Below, piece after piece: positions 28,279-38,757 of a stretch of DNA of 64,000 bases. Every line of letters begins with the position of its first letter. Within the stretch, counting starts at the first letter, position 1. Source of the DNA: Symbiodinium natans (Eukaryota > Sar > Dinophyceae > Suessiales > Symbiodiniaceae); assembly GCA_905221605.1 (NCBI GenBank), contig CAJNDS010000001.1, positions 320,025-384,024 of the forward strand. The letters are read 5' to 3'. A model generated the notes under the pieces. The model did no database searches. It was not told the DNA's origin and worked only from the letters and a program-made list of their open reading frames with translations. Made by a program: the position numbers and the translations under genes.

Positions 28279-28332
28279 GCAGAGGCGCAGGCGGCCGCGC
28301 TGCGGAGGCGTGCCGACGCAGAGCTGCAGCAG
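28279..28332 (+). CDS. Coiled-coil exon
   Basis: 18 codons after cttgcag|GCA: AEAQAAALRRRADAELQQ. GC donor (CAG|gcctgg), phase 0. CCCTAAA array upstream, TTTAGGG array downstream. Confidence 0.75.
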
Positions 28333-29268
28333 GCCTGGGCACAGAGGATGCACCATTTAGGGTTTAGGGTTTAGGGTTTAGGGTTTAGGGTTTAGGGTTT
28401 AGGGTTTAGGGTTTCGTCTCTCAGAGTCAATACAGGAGTCTTTTCAAGGTGCTCAGGTTTCGGGACGTTTGGGATTCGTATCCCTAAGCCCTAAACCCTT
28501 AAAACCCTCGGGATTTTGACTCCACCTGCTGGGGTTGAGCTCAAGGGGCAGGGTTTGGGGTTTAGGGTTTCGGGGGAGCTTCGGGCTTAGGGTTTAGGGT
28601 TAGGGTTTAGGGTTTAGGGTTTAGGGTTTAGGGTTTAGGGTTTAGGGTTTAGGGTTTAGGGTTTAGGGTTTTTAGGGCACTTCATTCCCTCATTCCCTAC
28701 AAAGAACCAGCCAGTCCCTAAGCTGCAGCCTCCTTGGGAACCATTTTGTATCTTCGGTTGGTAGAAAACCCGGTAGGTAAGGGACTCAGGGTTTAGGGTT
28801 TAGGGTTTAGGGTTTAGGGTTTCCGGTAGGTATGTGACAAGTGCTTGTTGTTAGGGTTCTAAGGGGAGATATATGGAGGAGTTTTGTAAAACCTGCTCCC
28901 TTTACCCACCCTCAGCCGGGCCCGGAGACCCAAAGCCTGTAGGGTTTAGGGTTTAGGGTTTAGGGTTTAGGGTTTAGGGTTTAGGGTTTAGGGTTTAGGC
29001 TTCCCAACTTGGGTTCAGTTGATCTGGAGGGTATATGGGCGATTCTCCTGGCGAACCAGGGCGGGGGGGGGTCTTCGGTTCGGCATTTGGCTTGGGAGGG
29101 GTTTTGGGTTCGATTCGATTTTTCCGGGGGCCTTAGGACTCGCAGCACTTGAAGGGGTTCAGGGTTTAGGGTTTCGGGTATAACGCTTGCAGGACGGAGG
29201 GGGGAGACAGTGGGAGTGATTCGGCCCAGATCCTGCCCTGAACCCTGAATCCATGTAACTTCGTCAGA

Positions 29269-29380
29269 CTACCAATAGCTTAAGAACCCCCGCAACAACA
29301 AAAAGCAAGTCTTTCTTACAAGGGTATTTTAGGGATGATGATTTTGCATTTTTTCGGGGGGGTTCTTAAGCAGATGGTAG
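29269..29380. mobile_element. Family E element
   Basis: CTACCAATAGCTTAAGAACC ... GGTTCTTAAGCAGATGGTAG; its right end leads into an exon acceptor. Confidence 0.85.
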
Positions 29381-29383
29381 CAG

Positions 29384-29438
29384 AGTTTCAGCCAAGCAGG
29401 CAGACGACTTTTCTTCAATCGCCAATGCCGCCATGAAA
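29384..29438 (+). CDS. Putative exon right after a family E element
   Basis: VSAKQADDFSSIANAAMK with GT donor (AAA|gtctga). The element end ...atggtagcag serves as the acceptor. Confidence 0.6.
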
Positions 29439-29584
29439 GTCTGAGATGAGCTCATGCCTACAGTAGGGCCATGATGATTGGGCAGCAAAGCGGCTGCGCA
29501 GGCTAGCGCAAAGTGCGCTCTGAAACGAATGCTGACCAGCATACAGCACACTCCAGGGCAGGGGGGCAAAGCAGAGTCATGCAA

Positions 29585-29757
29585 GATGCTGTGTTTTCAC
29601 CTGCCCAGGCAAGATCGATGTCGGAACGCTGGCGGGTAGATTCGGACCGAGTAGGTTGGCATAGATTGGTTTTGCAAGCGCTTTCAAGGGCAAAACCCCG
29701 AGCTCGACTCTTGCAGCATGTCCCTCTCCCCTACCGCTGTTCTTCTTGTGCTGCAGG
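29585..29757 (+). CDS. Putative exon, unknown product
   Basis: VFSPAQARSMSERWRVDSDR then VGWHRLVLQALSRAKPRARL and LQHVPLPYRCSSCAA. About 57 codons. Confidence 0.45.
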
Positions 29758-29976
29758 TGTTTAGGTGCAAAGGTTTCGGCCATCGTGTAGATTACACATA
29801 GAGAATGTCCACGTCACGACAGAAAATCGTAGCGTCGTAGCAACTGCAACCCAGGCATCAGTTAACAGCAGCACTGAAGACCTGACCTGAAGAAACACCC
29901 GAGACCCTACAAACCCTAACCCCTATAAACCCTAAAGCCTAAACCCTAAACCCTACAAACCCTAAACCCTAATCCC

Positions 29977-30041
29977 CGCCTCGTTTGCCGCATCGCTGAA
30001 AACCAGCGGCGCGTTCGAGGCCAGGGAGCTGCTTGCATCGC
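29977..30041 (+). CDS. Putative exon, unknown product
   Basis: SFAASLKTSGAFEARELLAS then Q after a CCCTAAA array. The minus strand is also open over 90 codons; + is preferred because all neighbours are +. Confidence 0.4.
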
Positions 30042-30249
30042 AGTAAACATTGCCGTAGAGATGGACAACACGAATTTGCGCAGTGCAGTACCCGACCGGA
30101 ACTCCTTCTCTGAAATCCTGAGACTCTACCCATAGACAGGTGTGTTCAGGGTGTGTGCTGGATGGTGCGCGTAGCAGCCGACTGCTTTGGACCAGACAGG
30201 CTCTCGTGGTACAGGTTACGCTTCTGAAGAACACCAGACAGCAGGAGAT

Positions 30250-31040
30250 GCCAGCTACTGAGAAGTCTGCTTCGGGAAAGATCTTATACTGACATAATGT
30301 TAGACTGTGATCTTACAATCATATGGCAATAAACTGATATATACTACTACAATCGAATAACAAAACAGGAATACATGCATGCTTGATGCATGTCATGAGG
30401 GTGCATCCGTTGGATCTCGACAAGGCTTGAGACAGCTGTCCGGGAATTCCACTCAGCCATTCTAACCCCTAAACCCTGTGCCTGCTGCTCAGGCATGACG
30501 TACAGTGAGGAAGCTGCCCTGGGCTTAGGTGGCAGCTGAACATTGACCATTTTGTATTATTGTTATGAGTATTATGGTTTTGTTAACATATAGGTATACG
30601 ATCATATTAGTACATATGATTGTATCATTATGTTACTACATTACTATAATTATGCTGTTTATATTGTTGTATGATTATAGTAATGTATGAAGATACTACT
30701 ACATTCATGCATGTTTATATGATTAAAATAGTATTTTCTATACAGTTATGTGTTGTATTATGTTTATGTTTATGTTCCTTGTTATTTCTACTATAGTTTT
30801 ATATCAGTTTACTACCATACTGTACCATACTGTTATACGATCATAGTATTGTATGATTCTATCAGTATATTTGCAGATTTCATGTTCCCATATTCTTACA
30901 TTCGTTGAAGATAGCATTGCCAGATTCGCACACTATCATTTGGGATGTTCCCCCTTGTACTAACACTCCTCAATAGGGGATTATAGTGCCCCCTATTGTA
31001 ATCCCTATTAAGGACAATTAGTGTAAGGGGGAACATTCCA
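30250..31040. other. AT-rich intergenic or intron DNA with one weak exon and a family A element
   Basis: 30545-30930 is TATA-rich without structure. A weak frame GMTYSEEAALGLG sits at 30497-30535. The family A element spans 30939-31041. Similar AT-rich stretches occur at 31600-31720 and 57540-57830. Confidence 0.5.
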
Positions 31041-31041
31041 A
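30939..31041. mobile_element. Family A element
   Basis: TTGGGATGTTCCCCCTTGTA ... GTGTAAGGGGGAACATTCCA; a CCCTAAA array starts at its right edge. Confidence 0.9.
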
Positions 31042-31136
31042 CCCTAAACCCTAAACCCTAAACCCTAAACCCTAAACCCTAAACCCACGTATCATGCCCT
31101 GAGCCGAATCTTGCCCTCTTGCTCCAATATCCCCCC

Positions 31137-31217
31137 CTTCAGACCGAAGCTCGGCACTTGGCGTGCTTGGACGAGGATGCTCTGAAGGACCGGCAAAAAC
31201 AAAAACACCACCTGGGA
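31137..31217 (+). CDS. Putative exon, unknown product
   Basis: After cccttcag|ACC: TEARHLACLDEDALKDRQKQ then KHHLGR. Runs directly into a family H element that forms the following intron. Confidence 0.62.
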
Positions 31218-31323
31218 CGCCCAGTAGTGCCCTTGTTCCCTTTTTTTTGGTGATGTAGGTTCCCTTAGAAACCCCTTTTAAGCCAAAAAGGGGCACCCTT
31301 TTCAATCCTAGGTTACTGGCCAA
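31218..31323 (+). mobile_element. Family H element, degenerate ends
   Basis: CCCAGTAGTGCCCTTG ... GGGGCACCCTTTTC ... GGTTACTGG; same interior as family H. Confidence 0.65.
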
Positions 31324-31534
31324 CCTAGCCACTATACATGATCGTTGATTGCTACAACATGATGATGCTAGATGATCATAACACTAGAATATTATAGTAC
31401 GACTCGAATCCAGTACCATAAATCTTATAGAGTACCATAATGATACGATTCTAGATTCCGTATGACGCAACGTCGTGCGATGTGATTTCGGCTCTCAGTT
31501 TCTCCGGCCCCCCCCCCCCCCCCTGTGGCTCCAG

Positions 31535-31592
31535 GACATCACAGCTCCAGCCAATCTGAACAGTGCCCTGGCTGCCTGTGGCCTGTCGGGAT
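31535..31592 (+). CDS. Putative exon, possibly terminal
   Basis: After a 15-C run and ctccag: DITAPANLNSALAACGLSG then TAA. Either a last exon or an exon with an unrecognised donor. Confidence 0.5.
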
Positions 31593-32180
31593 AAAATAAG
31601 AGAACGTAAACATCTAGTACATATACCAATAGACGAATGTATCTTGTAGAGTAATATAGGAATATGATTATAATAATATAACAATAGTATAGTGTAAGAA
31701 TAGAAGAATGTATTAATATAACTGCCTTGACTGGAATGTCCTTGGCACGCCTTCATCCATGGCCGTGAAGTTCGATATTTGAGCCCTCTTAGATTCTCGG
31801 GTCAGTTTAGAGCATGGCGTCTAAGGTAGTTTCAGATGGGCCCTTAACATGGTCCCTTACCTCCCGTAAAGGGTGGGTTGTATAGGGTATATAAGGGGTT
31901 TTTCAGGGGTCCCCGTGTAAGGGCCCATGCTACGGGACCATGCATCTACCCTAAGATGGTGTGACAGGTGGCGAGCTTCAGGACGTACCGCAGTGCTACT
32001 GGTGCGAATCGCAGTTCTGGTAGCCTGTCTTCATGAGTTGTGCGGTGGACAAACCAAGTCTCTGCAGGGGCCCTGGCTGAAGTAGCTTGCTTCTGGCCAC
32101 TACTGGCCATGTCGTCTGATTGTTGTTGGTTAGTAGGGAAGGCAGGAAATGTATGATAGGCACCACCATGACTACCATTC
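31593..32180. other. AT-rich DNA, family J element, weak exon
   Basis: 31600-31730 AT-rich. 31829-31957 inverted repeat with arms GATGGGCCCTTAACATGG and AGGGCCCATG (family J). A frame VASFRTYRSATGANRSSGS at 31968-32025 follows gacag. Confidence 0.45.
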
Positions 32181-32199
32181 CTTCATCCCCTTAGGGACG

Positions 32200-32570
32200 G
32201 TATGCGCACAGCAGATGTTTCAACAGCAACTTTCAAGCTACTCGCAAAGAGTTCTGTCGCTTAGCCTTTTGGGCTCAGATGTTTTGCGAGCCTTCCTAGA
32301 TGATCTTGCTCTTTGCTGGAGGAGCCCCAAGTCCGTGATGCATGTGATTTCTTCTCACAAAAACATCAGCGTGCGGTACGAGAAGTGTGTGTCAGCTATT
32401 TTGCAGTCCGATCTTCTGGGCTCTCCTCCAGTATTTCCACAAGAGTTAGGTCCCCCTTTGGGCTTGCAGAAGCCCCCAACTTTCCACAGTCGCCGAACGC
32501 AACACCAGGCAGGAAATCTGACCCTAAAGCCTATGCACCTCCAATTCCCTGCCTTTGCAGTTGTTTCAGC
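32200..32570 (+). CDS. Putative long exon, unknown product
   Basis: Over 110 codons open: MFQQQLSSYSQRVLSLSLLG, SDVLRAFLDDLALCWRSPKS, VMHVISSHKNISVRYEKCVS, AILQSDLLGSPPVFPQELGP. Ends uncertain. No family recognised. Confidence 0.5.
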
Positions 32571-32666
32571 GTTACCCCATTGAAGGGAATATTACCTAAA
32601 AGTTAGGGTTTAGGGTTTAGGGTTTAGGGTTTAGGGTTTAGGGTTTAGGGTTTAAGGTATCTTCAG

Positions 32667-32763
32667 TGTCGATTATATGGTGCAGCATGGTATGCTACAC
32701 CCCACTGTCGATCCTCGCCCAATGGTTGAAAAGAGAGTTCAGTACTGGGGTTGTCTCGTGCAG
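32667..32763 (+). CDS. Putative exon, unknown product
   Basis: After tcttcag|T: VDYMVQHGMLHPTVDPRPMV then EKRVQYWGCLVQ, GT donor (CAG|gtgaca), phase 0 out. Confidence 0.65.
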
Positions 32764-33030
32764 GTGACAAGGACTTCATGAGCATGGAGGCCAGTGCAGC
32801 GAGATCACATCAGATACAGAGAACCCTGAACCCTAAACCCTAAACCCTAAACCCTAATTAAACCCTAAACCCTAAACCCTAAACCCTAAACCCTAAACAC
32901 TCAGTATGCCTTTAGGGGTTTAGGGGTTGAATAAATGTTAAACGTCTATGCGTCCTAATCCCTATATACCCTTAATGGCCCATAGAAATTTGAATGTTTA
33001 TAGGGCCCCCAAATCCCCCCCCCCCCCCCC

Positions 33031-33128
33031 CAGTTTTAGGGGATTTAGGGTAATTATAGTGCTAGTATAGGGTCTTCCCCCCAGTTTTAGGGGATTTAGG
33101 GTAATTATAGTGCTAGTATAGGGTCTTC
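33031..33128. repeat. 51-bp tandem duplication
   Basis: CAGTTTTAGGGGATTTAGGG through TATAGGGTCTTC occurs twice in tandem, period 51, next to a 17-base C run. Confidence 0.93.
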
Positions 33129-33435
33129 GGAGTCCTTCCGCACAAGCCAAAGCAGGCAATGGGTCCTTAAGGAGACATGTCAGGTGAACCCGCTTTCCGG
33201 GCCCGCAGAAAGCAGCACTACCACGTTTCTACCGCTCGCTGCTTACGTGGCCCATAGCAACCAGGACGGGCTATCATACCCTGTAACCCCCCTTATAAAA
33301 AGGCCCTTTGTAGGGTTGATTATGGAGATCATAGGGCCTAAAATAGCGCGTCCCCTGGAAGGCAATGGCGGGTGGAGTCACGACGGCACTTGACTTCGCA
33401 GCCCGGCAGTCTATCCTCAACCTGCAAAGCTAGTG

Positions 33436-33557
33436 GGTTTAGGGTTTAGGGTTTCAGGGTTCAGGGTTCAGGGTTCAGGGTTTAGGGTTTAGGGTTTAGG
33501 GTTTAGGGTTTAGGGTTTAGGGTTTAGGGTTTAGGGTTTAGGGTTTAGGGTTTAGGG
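33436..33557. repeat. TTTAGGG array
   Basis: About 17 units, starting with TTCAGGG variants. Confidence 0.97.
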
Positions 33558-33650
33558 GGGAGGTTGAGTTGCAGATGCCCAGTGATGCCCAGTGAGACCC
33601 AGCTGCATCCCTGGACTTAGGTTACCTTGTGTGCTCTCGCTTCTTGGCAG

Positions 33651-33708
33651 AAGTTGAGGGCTGCCCAATTTTTGATGGGGACGAAGGGTTCTACAGCGGA
33701 GACTCACC
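33651..33708 (+). CDS. Putative exon, acidic
   Basis: Strong acceptor (cgcttcttggcag) and GT donor (CACC|gtgagc): EVEGCPIFDGDEGFYSGDSP. Unknown product. Confidence 0.68.
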
Positions 33709-33817
33709 GTGAGCCAAGGTCACCATGCGTTCTTACATCGCGCAGTGCCGCAGGGCACGTTCAGTGTGCGATGCCACACCCGAAGTGCAGGCGGTTTTGG
33801 CCAACATGACCTTAGTT

Positions 33818-33925
33818 GTCCAGTAACCTGGGGGAACTAAAGGTGAACCTTTGGGGATTATAAGGGGATTATATTACCCCAGAAAGGTTAAAGGTTACCT
33901 ACCCTACTACTAGGTGACAGTTTGC
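33818..33925. mobile_element. Family K element
   Basis: GTTGTCCAGTAACCTGGGGG ... AAAGGTTACCTACCCTACTA. An inverted copy lies at 34376-34485. Confidence 0.85.
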
Positions 33926-33974
33926 ACCATCCCTGCAACGGCTCGGGCGCTGCTAGTTTCGTAGTGCAGTGAAT

Positions 33975-34079
33975 CAGCTTCAGGCGCTTTTTCACTGGGG
34001 CGAGCTCTTCATGCTGGCCCTCATTGCCTCGCGCATGTATGCCGCTTCGATTGAGCAGCAAAAGCCGCCATTGCCCTAA
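33975..34079 (+). CDS. Putative exon, partly hydrophobic
   Basis: NQLQALFHWGELFMLALIAS then RMYAASIEQQKPPLP and TAA. One candidate membrane helix. Could be terminal. Frame entry uncertain. Confidence 0.52.
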   Translation, partial: QLQALFHWGELFMLALIASRMYAASIEQQKPPLP

Positions 34080-34188
34080 GCAGATGTGCAGTTCCTTGCA
34101 CCTAAACCCTAAACCCTAAACCCTAAACCCTAAACCCTAAACCCTAAACCCTAAACCCTAAACCATCTCGGATGTGCTTCCTGTTCAG

Positions 34189-34228
34189 CCAGCCCCAGCC
34201 CCGGCCCCTCAACTTCTTCAAAATGCAG
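34189..34228 (+). CDS. Putative short proline-rich exon
   Basis: After gttcag: PAPAPAPQLLQNA, GT donor. A longer frame upstream (SDVLPVQ) is also open. Confidence 0.5.
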
Positions 34229-34375
34229 GTTCCTCCCCAAGCCCACCCGAGTAGAGTACCACACTTCTCTGCGCTTGTTCAAAAACCAGGGACACAGGTA
34301 CCTCCTTGGAATAGGACGCTTTGTACAAGAAGAAACTCAAGAGAAACAGCCTAAATCCTAAACTTCTAAACCTTG

Positions 34376-34485
34376 ACTGGAACCTAGTAGTAGAGTAGGT
34401 AACCTTTCACCTTTCTGGGGTAATACAATCCCCCAATAATCCCAAAGGTTAGCCTTTAGTTCCCCCAGGTTACTGGACAACTAAG
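34376..34485. mobile_element. Family K element, inverted copy
   Basis: GGAACCTAGTAGTAGAGTAG ... CCCCCAGGTTACTGGACAAC; reverse complement of the copy 450 bases upstream. Confidence 0.85.
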
Positions 34486-34843
34486 GGAACACTGCACGGA
34501 TCTGAGGCATTGTACTTCGTCGATGCCTGGCAACTTTGCGGCATCGGTCCCTGATGTGTAGCGTTGGGGGTTTGCTCGGGAATCGTAAACATAGAAATCA
34601 TCGTAGCAACAGTATACGAATGATAGACCCTAAACCCTAAATCCCAAACCCTAAACCCTAAACCCTAAACACTTTTCATAAACATCGCATTTCTAGAAAG
34701 AAGAAGAATCATCAGGGTTTAGGGTCTTGGGTCACTGGGGGCCGGCCCCCAAAACCCCCCAAGAAGGAGCCTAAAGGGCTCGAAAGCCTTAGCAGACCCT
34801 AAACCCTAAACCCTAAACCCTGAACCCTGAACCCTGTCTCCAG

Positions 34844-34915
34844 GTCTGCAGCTTGCTCTCCCTCCGTCCTCCTTTTGAAGGGTATCCTTGCGGCAGCATC
34901 CGCACGGAGCTCAGA
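34844..34915 (+). CDS. Putative exon before a family G element
   Basis: After tctccag: VCSLLSLRPPFEGYPCGSIR then TELR; GT donor (AGA|gtaatg) at the element edge. Confidence 0.62.
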
Positions 34916-34916
34916 G

Positions 34917-35033
34917 TAATGTAGGGGGCTGAATAATCAGAATAGGGTTTTGGGGGTTATTATGGCATATTTATTAGGGGACGCTGAGGGAAGATTATGA
35001 GTAATTATTCCGACCCCTATATTACGTATATCT
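34917..35033. mobile_element. Family G element, inverted
   Basis: AATGTAGGGGGCTGAATAAT ... AGTAATTATTCCGACCCCTA; opposite orientation to the other copies. Confidence 0.82.
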
Positions 35034-35069
35034 GAGATTCTTCGGTTGATTGATAGTTTGGGTGGGGGG

Positions 35070-35165
35070 CTGTTAAGTGAGGAGACTGCTGCCCGCGTTT
35101 GCAGATTTGCAGATGCTGTCGCCAACAACTGCCAGCATGCACGCAAGGGAGCCAATCACCATGCA
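35070..35165 (+). CDS. Putative exon, unknown product
   Basis: LLSEETAARVCRFADAVANN then CQHARKGANHHA before a stop. A second frame is open in the 3' half. Confidence 0.55.
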
Positions 35166-35255
35166 TGAATCAGCCCTGAACGCTCAACCGTAAAAGTGCC
35201 CTAAACCCTAATCCCCAAACCCTCAACCCTAAACCCTTAACCTTGACTTGTACAG

Positions 35256-35353
35256 GTTGGTCTCTGCACCGACCTGCGCGTGCCTTGGCTAAACCCAGAC
35301 GATGGGAGCCTGAATTTTAAGCTGCCACAAGCCAGTGGGCCCGAACTAACTCG
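35256..35353 (+). CDS. Putative exon, unknown product
   Basis: After tgtacag|GTT: VGLCTDLRVPWLNPDDGSLN then FKLPQASGPELTR, GT donor. CCCTAAA array upstream, TTTAGGG downstream. Confidence 0.68.
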
Positions 35354-35681
35354 GTTTAGGGTTTAGGGTTTAGGGTTTAGGGTTTAGGGTTTAGGGTTTA
35401 GGGTTTAGGGTTTAGGGTTAGCATGCACGCCGGAAATGAAGCATTGCGCCCGAAGTACATTCTGACCTCTTGATCTTCAGAGCTTGTGCGCGACACACCC
35501 TAGACCCTGAAACCTCACACCCCAAACCCTAAGCCCTCTTCAACTCATGTACATGAGTATGTATGGCGTTTATGTACATATATGTACACATATACATATA
35601 TGTACACACACATATATATATATATGTATACACATGTATACATATACATATATAATCCCTAGTTCCACGCAAGGCCTTTGT

Positions 35682-35762
35682 CTTGAGCAGCCCCGCCGGT
35701 CCTGTGAACTCCGAAAAGCTGCCACTTGGGTCACTTTTCGGGCTGCGGGGATGGACTTGCGG
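35682..35762 (+). CDS. Putative exon, unknown product
   Basis: PRKAFVLSSPAGPVNSEKLP then LGSLFGLRGWTCG; a second frame (EQPRRSCELRKAATWVTFRA) is also open. Preceded by a TACATA microsatellite (35545-35655). Confidence 0.5.
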
Positions 35763-35876
35763 TTTAGGGTTTAGGGTTTAGGGTTTAGGGATGATAGTAC
35801 CCCGATTATAATGTACCCCATGATAATCCCCATCAAGGACTGTTAGAATAAATGTGACAACTCCCTTGAAAATTTG

Positions 35877-35998
35877 CTACCTTAAAAGGACCCGAAACCT
35901 ACTTTTTCATGGTGGTTACCTAAATAAGAATCCTGAAAGGGTTTCGTAGTCATCCTCCACGCACAAGAAGGTAAGTTTTGGGTCCTCAAGGTATGTCC
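35877..35998. mobile_element. Family L inverted-repeat element
   Basis: CTACCTTAAAAGGACCCGAA ... TTTTGGGTCCTCAAGGTATG. Single copy seen. Confidence 0.65.
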
Positions 35999-36204
35999 TA
36001 GCCCCGAAATCTCCAAACAAATATCCTGGATCCTAGATGCACGAATCAGCCCTCCGCACGGAGGCTTAGCTCTCTCAACCCGAGATGGTACCCGAAATCC
36101 TAAAAGCGCTAAAAACCAAAAACCCCAACACCCAAACTCCAAACCCCAAACCCCCAAACCCCAAACCCTAAACCCCCAAACCCTAAACCCTAAACCCTAA
36201 ACCC

Positions 36205-36272
36205 TGAACGATGGGCCACTCCACCCAATGCGACGGGGGGGATCCTGCAGGATCTCATGCAGACCCTTACAG
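36205..36272 (+). CDS. Putative exon, unknown product
   Basis: MGHSTQCDGGDPAGSHADPY then R, followed by the start of a family A element. Confidence 0.5.
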
Positions 36273-36333
36273 GGTTTAGGTTGAGATGTTCCCCCTTAGG
36301 GAATGGGATAGGGTTTAGGGTTTGGGGCTTGGT

Positions 36334-36427
36334 GGGGATGTTCCCCTTATACTAGCAGTCCTTGATAGGGATTAGGGGATACTGTAATCCCTATTCAGGA
36401 CTGTTAGTATAATGGGCAACATCCCAA
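36334..36427. mobile_element. Family A element beside a second, broken copy
   Basis: Full copy 36334-36427; another left end GATGTTCCCCCTTAGGG at 36284 with TTTAGGG units between. Confidence 0.85.
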
Positions 36428-36499
36428 GGTTTAGGGTTTAGGTTTAGAGCTATAAACCCTGCAAACCTTGAACCCTAGACCCTATAAGCCCTCGAAGCC

Positions 36500-37500
36500 C
36501 TAAGCCCCAACCCCTGGTAAACCCTACATACCCGTCAAAAACCCACATAAGGGAAGCCTTTCAAAACCAAAAAGCCCAAAAAGTCCTATAACAAATCCCT
36601 AAACAATTATCTTGAACAAACAATCAAAAGAACCCCTCAAATCACAAACTAAAACACTATAAAACCCTATAACTGCCCATTAAAAGCCCTAAAAAGGACA
36701 CCCTAAACAACAACTACAAAAGCCATATGAAAAGCCTGTTAAAACAAAGATTCCCCCCCCCACAGAAGTAAGTTTAAAATTAGGAGAAATCCTTGAAGAA
36801 ACCTAAGCACCCTACAAAAACCCAAAACAACCAATACCACACAACAAACTAACACAAACCTAAACGCACTAAATGAAACCCTGACCCTGAAAAAGAAGCC
36901 TAAAAACCCTATAAGAATCCTAGTAAAATCCGATTAAGACAGGCTCACCCAAAAAGAGCCTTAAAAACCCTTGTCAGAAAAGCAAAACTTAAAGAAGCCC
37001 AAATACCCTATAAAGACAAAGAAGAACATTAAACAAAACAAACTTAAAACAAACCTACAAACCCTATCAGAACCCCTTAAAAAGAAACCATAACGCTAGA
37101 GCAAAACTAAAACCCTATGAACACCGTGCAAAAATCCTAAAAGGTATATATACATGTATAGATACATAATATGAACAAGAATAAGAATAGTAATGCTAAT
37201 CATACACTCAAGTAACCCACAAAAGCCTACAAACTCGATAAGCCCTAAAAGAGTTTCTAGGAACAAGCTTAAGCAAAGAAACCCCAAAACTACAGAAAAA
37301 AAACCCAAAAGCCCAAGACGAACCCTGCAAAAAGCCCGAAAGAGAAACCTAAATAAAAACAGATACCCTTAACAAAAGAAAAAAGCAGAACCTCAAAAAC
37401 CCTCAAAATCACTAAAAAACACTTTAAAAACCCTATAAAGACACATGAAATAAACAACCTAAAGAAATCCTTAGAAAACTCAAAGCCCTGTACCCTCAAC
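36500..37500. repeat. One kilobase of A/C-rich degenerate CCCTAAAA-like DNA
   Basis: Almost only A and C on the + strand, with scattered AAACCCTA and CCCAAAA pieces grading into clean CCCTAAA at 37530-37570. Open frames on the minus strand here are compositional artefacts. Confidence 0.8.
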
Positions 37501-37599
37501 CCCTAAACCCCTAAGCCCCTAAGCCCCTAAACCCTAAACCCTAAACCCTAAGCCCTAAACCCTAAACCCCAAACCCCAAACCCCAAACCCTGCCCTGAG

Positions 37600-37673
37600 G
37601 TTGACGGAGTGCAGCCCGGAGGGCACCTCACCGGAGACGGCTGAGCTGGACGTCTGCTGCGAATCTGGAAAAG
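37600..37673 (+). CDS. Putative exon, unknown product
   Basis: After ccctgag|G: LTECSPEGTSPETAELDVCC then ESGK, GT donor. Confidence 0.6.
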
Positions 37674-37988
37674 GTCGATTGGGTTTAGGGTTTAGGGTTT
37701 GGGGTTTAGGGTTTAGGGTTTAAGGACTAGGGACTAGGGGCTAGGGGCTAGGTAGGGGCTAGGGGCTAGGGACTAGGGACTAGGGTTTAGGTTCGTTTAG
37801 GGTTTGGGGTTTAGGGTTTAGGGTTGCGTTCTGCTTGGGTGGGAGGTGGAAGTAGCTTGAACAAGCTTTTGACTAAAGCTACCATACTTATACCCCTAAG
37901 TTTCATGCTGAAGCATAGGCTTTAAGGGTTGTTGGCGCATTTGTAGCTGTGACAGCAGCGGCCGTAGGTAATGCTAGCTCGAAGTCAG

Positions 37989-38030
37989 GTAGCTGAAGAA
38001 CAGTTTCGCGGATTCTACACTGCATGTCTC
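37989..38030 (+). CDS. Putative 14-codon exon
   Basis: After aagtcag|GTA: VAEEQFRGFYTACL, GT donor, phase 0 both ends. A 100-bp CCCTAAA array follows. Confidence 0.65.
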
Positions 38031-38034
38031 GTTG

Positions 38035-38140
38035 CCCTAAACCCTAAACCCTAAACCCTAAACCCTAAACCCTAAACCCTAAACCCTAAACCCTAAACCC
38101 TAAACCCTAAACCCTAAACCCTAAACCCTAAACCCTAAAC
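38035..38140. repeat. CCCTAAA array
   Basis: 15 perfect heptamers between the exons at 37989 and 38176. Confidence 0.98.
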
Positions 38141-38175
38141 ACATGCATGGACATTCGCACGCGTCTTGCATGCAG

Positions 38176-38237
38176 ACGTGGACTCCAGCTCCGATGAAAC
38201 CTCGAGTACCGACAGTGGAGACTCGGTCAAGCTTCAG
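38176..38237 (+). CDS. Acidic exon 1
   Basis: After catgcag: VDSSSDETSSTDSGDSVKLQ, GC donor (CAG|gcagaa). Acidic, Ser-rich, likely disordered and phosphorylatable (inference). Confidence 0.65.
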
Positions 38238-38289
38238 GCAGAAAACCCGAAACCCTAAACCCTAAACCCTATAGCTGACACGTCCGCAG

Positions 38290-38415
38290 GCTTCCTTCAC
38301 AGTTCTTTTGTCGATGAGTCTTCTCCTGGGGGGGGTGGGGGGGGGGTGCCCGAGGAGATGATGACGGCGAGTTTTCGGATGACTCCCTGGATGAGCAAGA
38401 TCTCAGCAACGAGGA
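38290..38415 (+). CDS. Acidic exon 2, frame broken at a G run
   Basis: FLHSSFVDESSPG runs into an 8-G/t/10-G tract; one frame away RGDDDGEFSDDSLDEQDLSN continues to a stop. Either a G-run length error or polymorphism, or a short intron. Confidence 0.5.
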
Positions 38416-38471
38416 TTAGGGTTTAGGGTTTAGGGTTTCGGGTTTAGGGTTTAGGGTTTAGGGTTTCGGGC

Positions 38472-38552
38472 AGACGCGGCTGTCCAGTTGTTCCTTTGGC
38501 AGCATCGCGGTCGTGACAATGGGGCGTTTACGCAAAGAAGGGACCCCAAGCT
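38472..38552 (+). CDS. Putative exon, unknown product
   Basis: After gggcag: DAAVQLFLWQHRGRDNGAFT then QRRDPK, GT donor. Unknown product. Confidence 0.65.
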
Positions 38553-38640
38553 GTAGGACGCCCTTAGTTCAGGGTTTCGGGTTTAGGGTTTAGGATTTAG
38601 GGTTCAGGGTTTAGGGTTTAGGGTTTAGGGTTTAGGGTTT

Positions 38641-38757
38641 AGGTGGGAGTTTACGAAAATTAGGGACCCCTAAAACAGACCCCCAAATAGTAGGATTCCC
38701 TTATGATAGGGACCCCAGGAAGGTATTCTAATTTCGGAAGCCCCCACATGTCTGCAG
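38641..38757. mobile_element. Family C element
   Basis: GTGGGAGTTTACGAAAATTA ... CTAATTTCGGAAGCCCCCAC; arms about 25 bp with mismatches. Confidence 0.82.

Noticed and set aside
37096-37499. Minus-strand hydrophobic frames resembling membrane proteins
   Set aside because: Produced by the A/C-rich composition of the + strand (T/G on the minus strand gives Phe/Leu/Val/Gly codons); no splice or start context.
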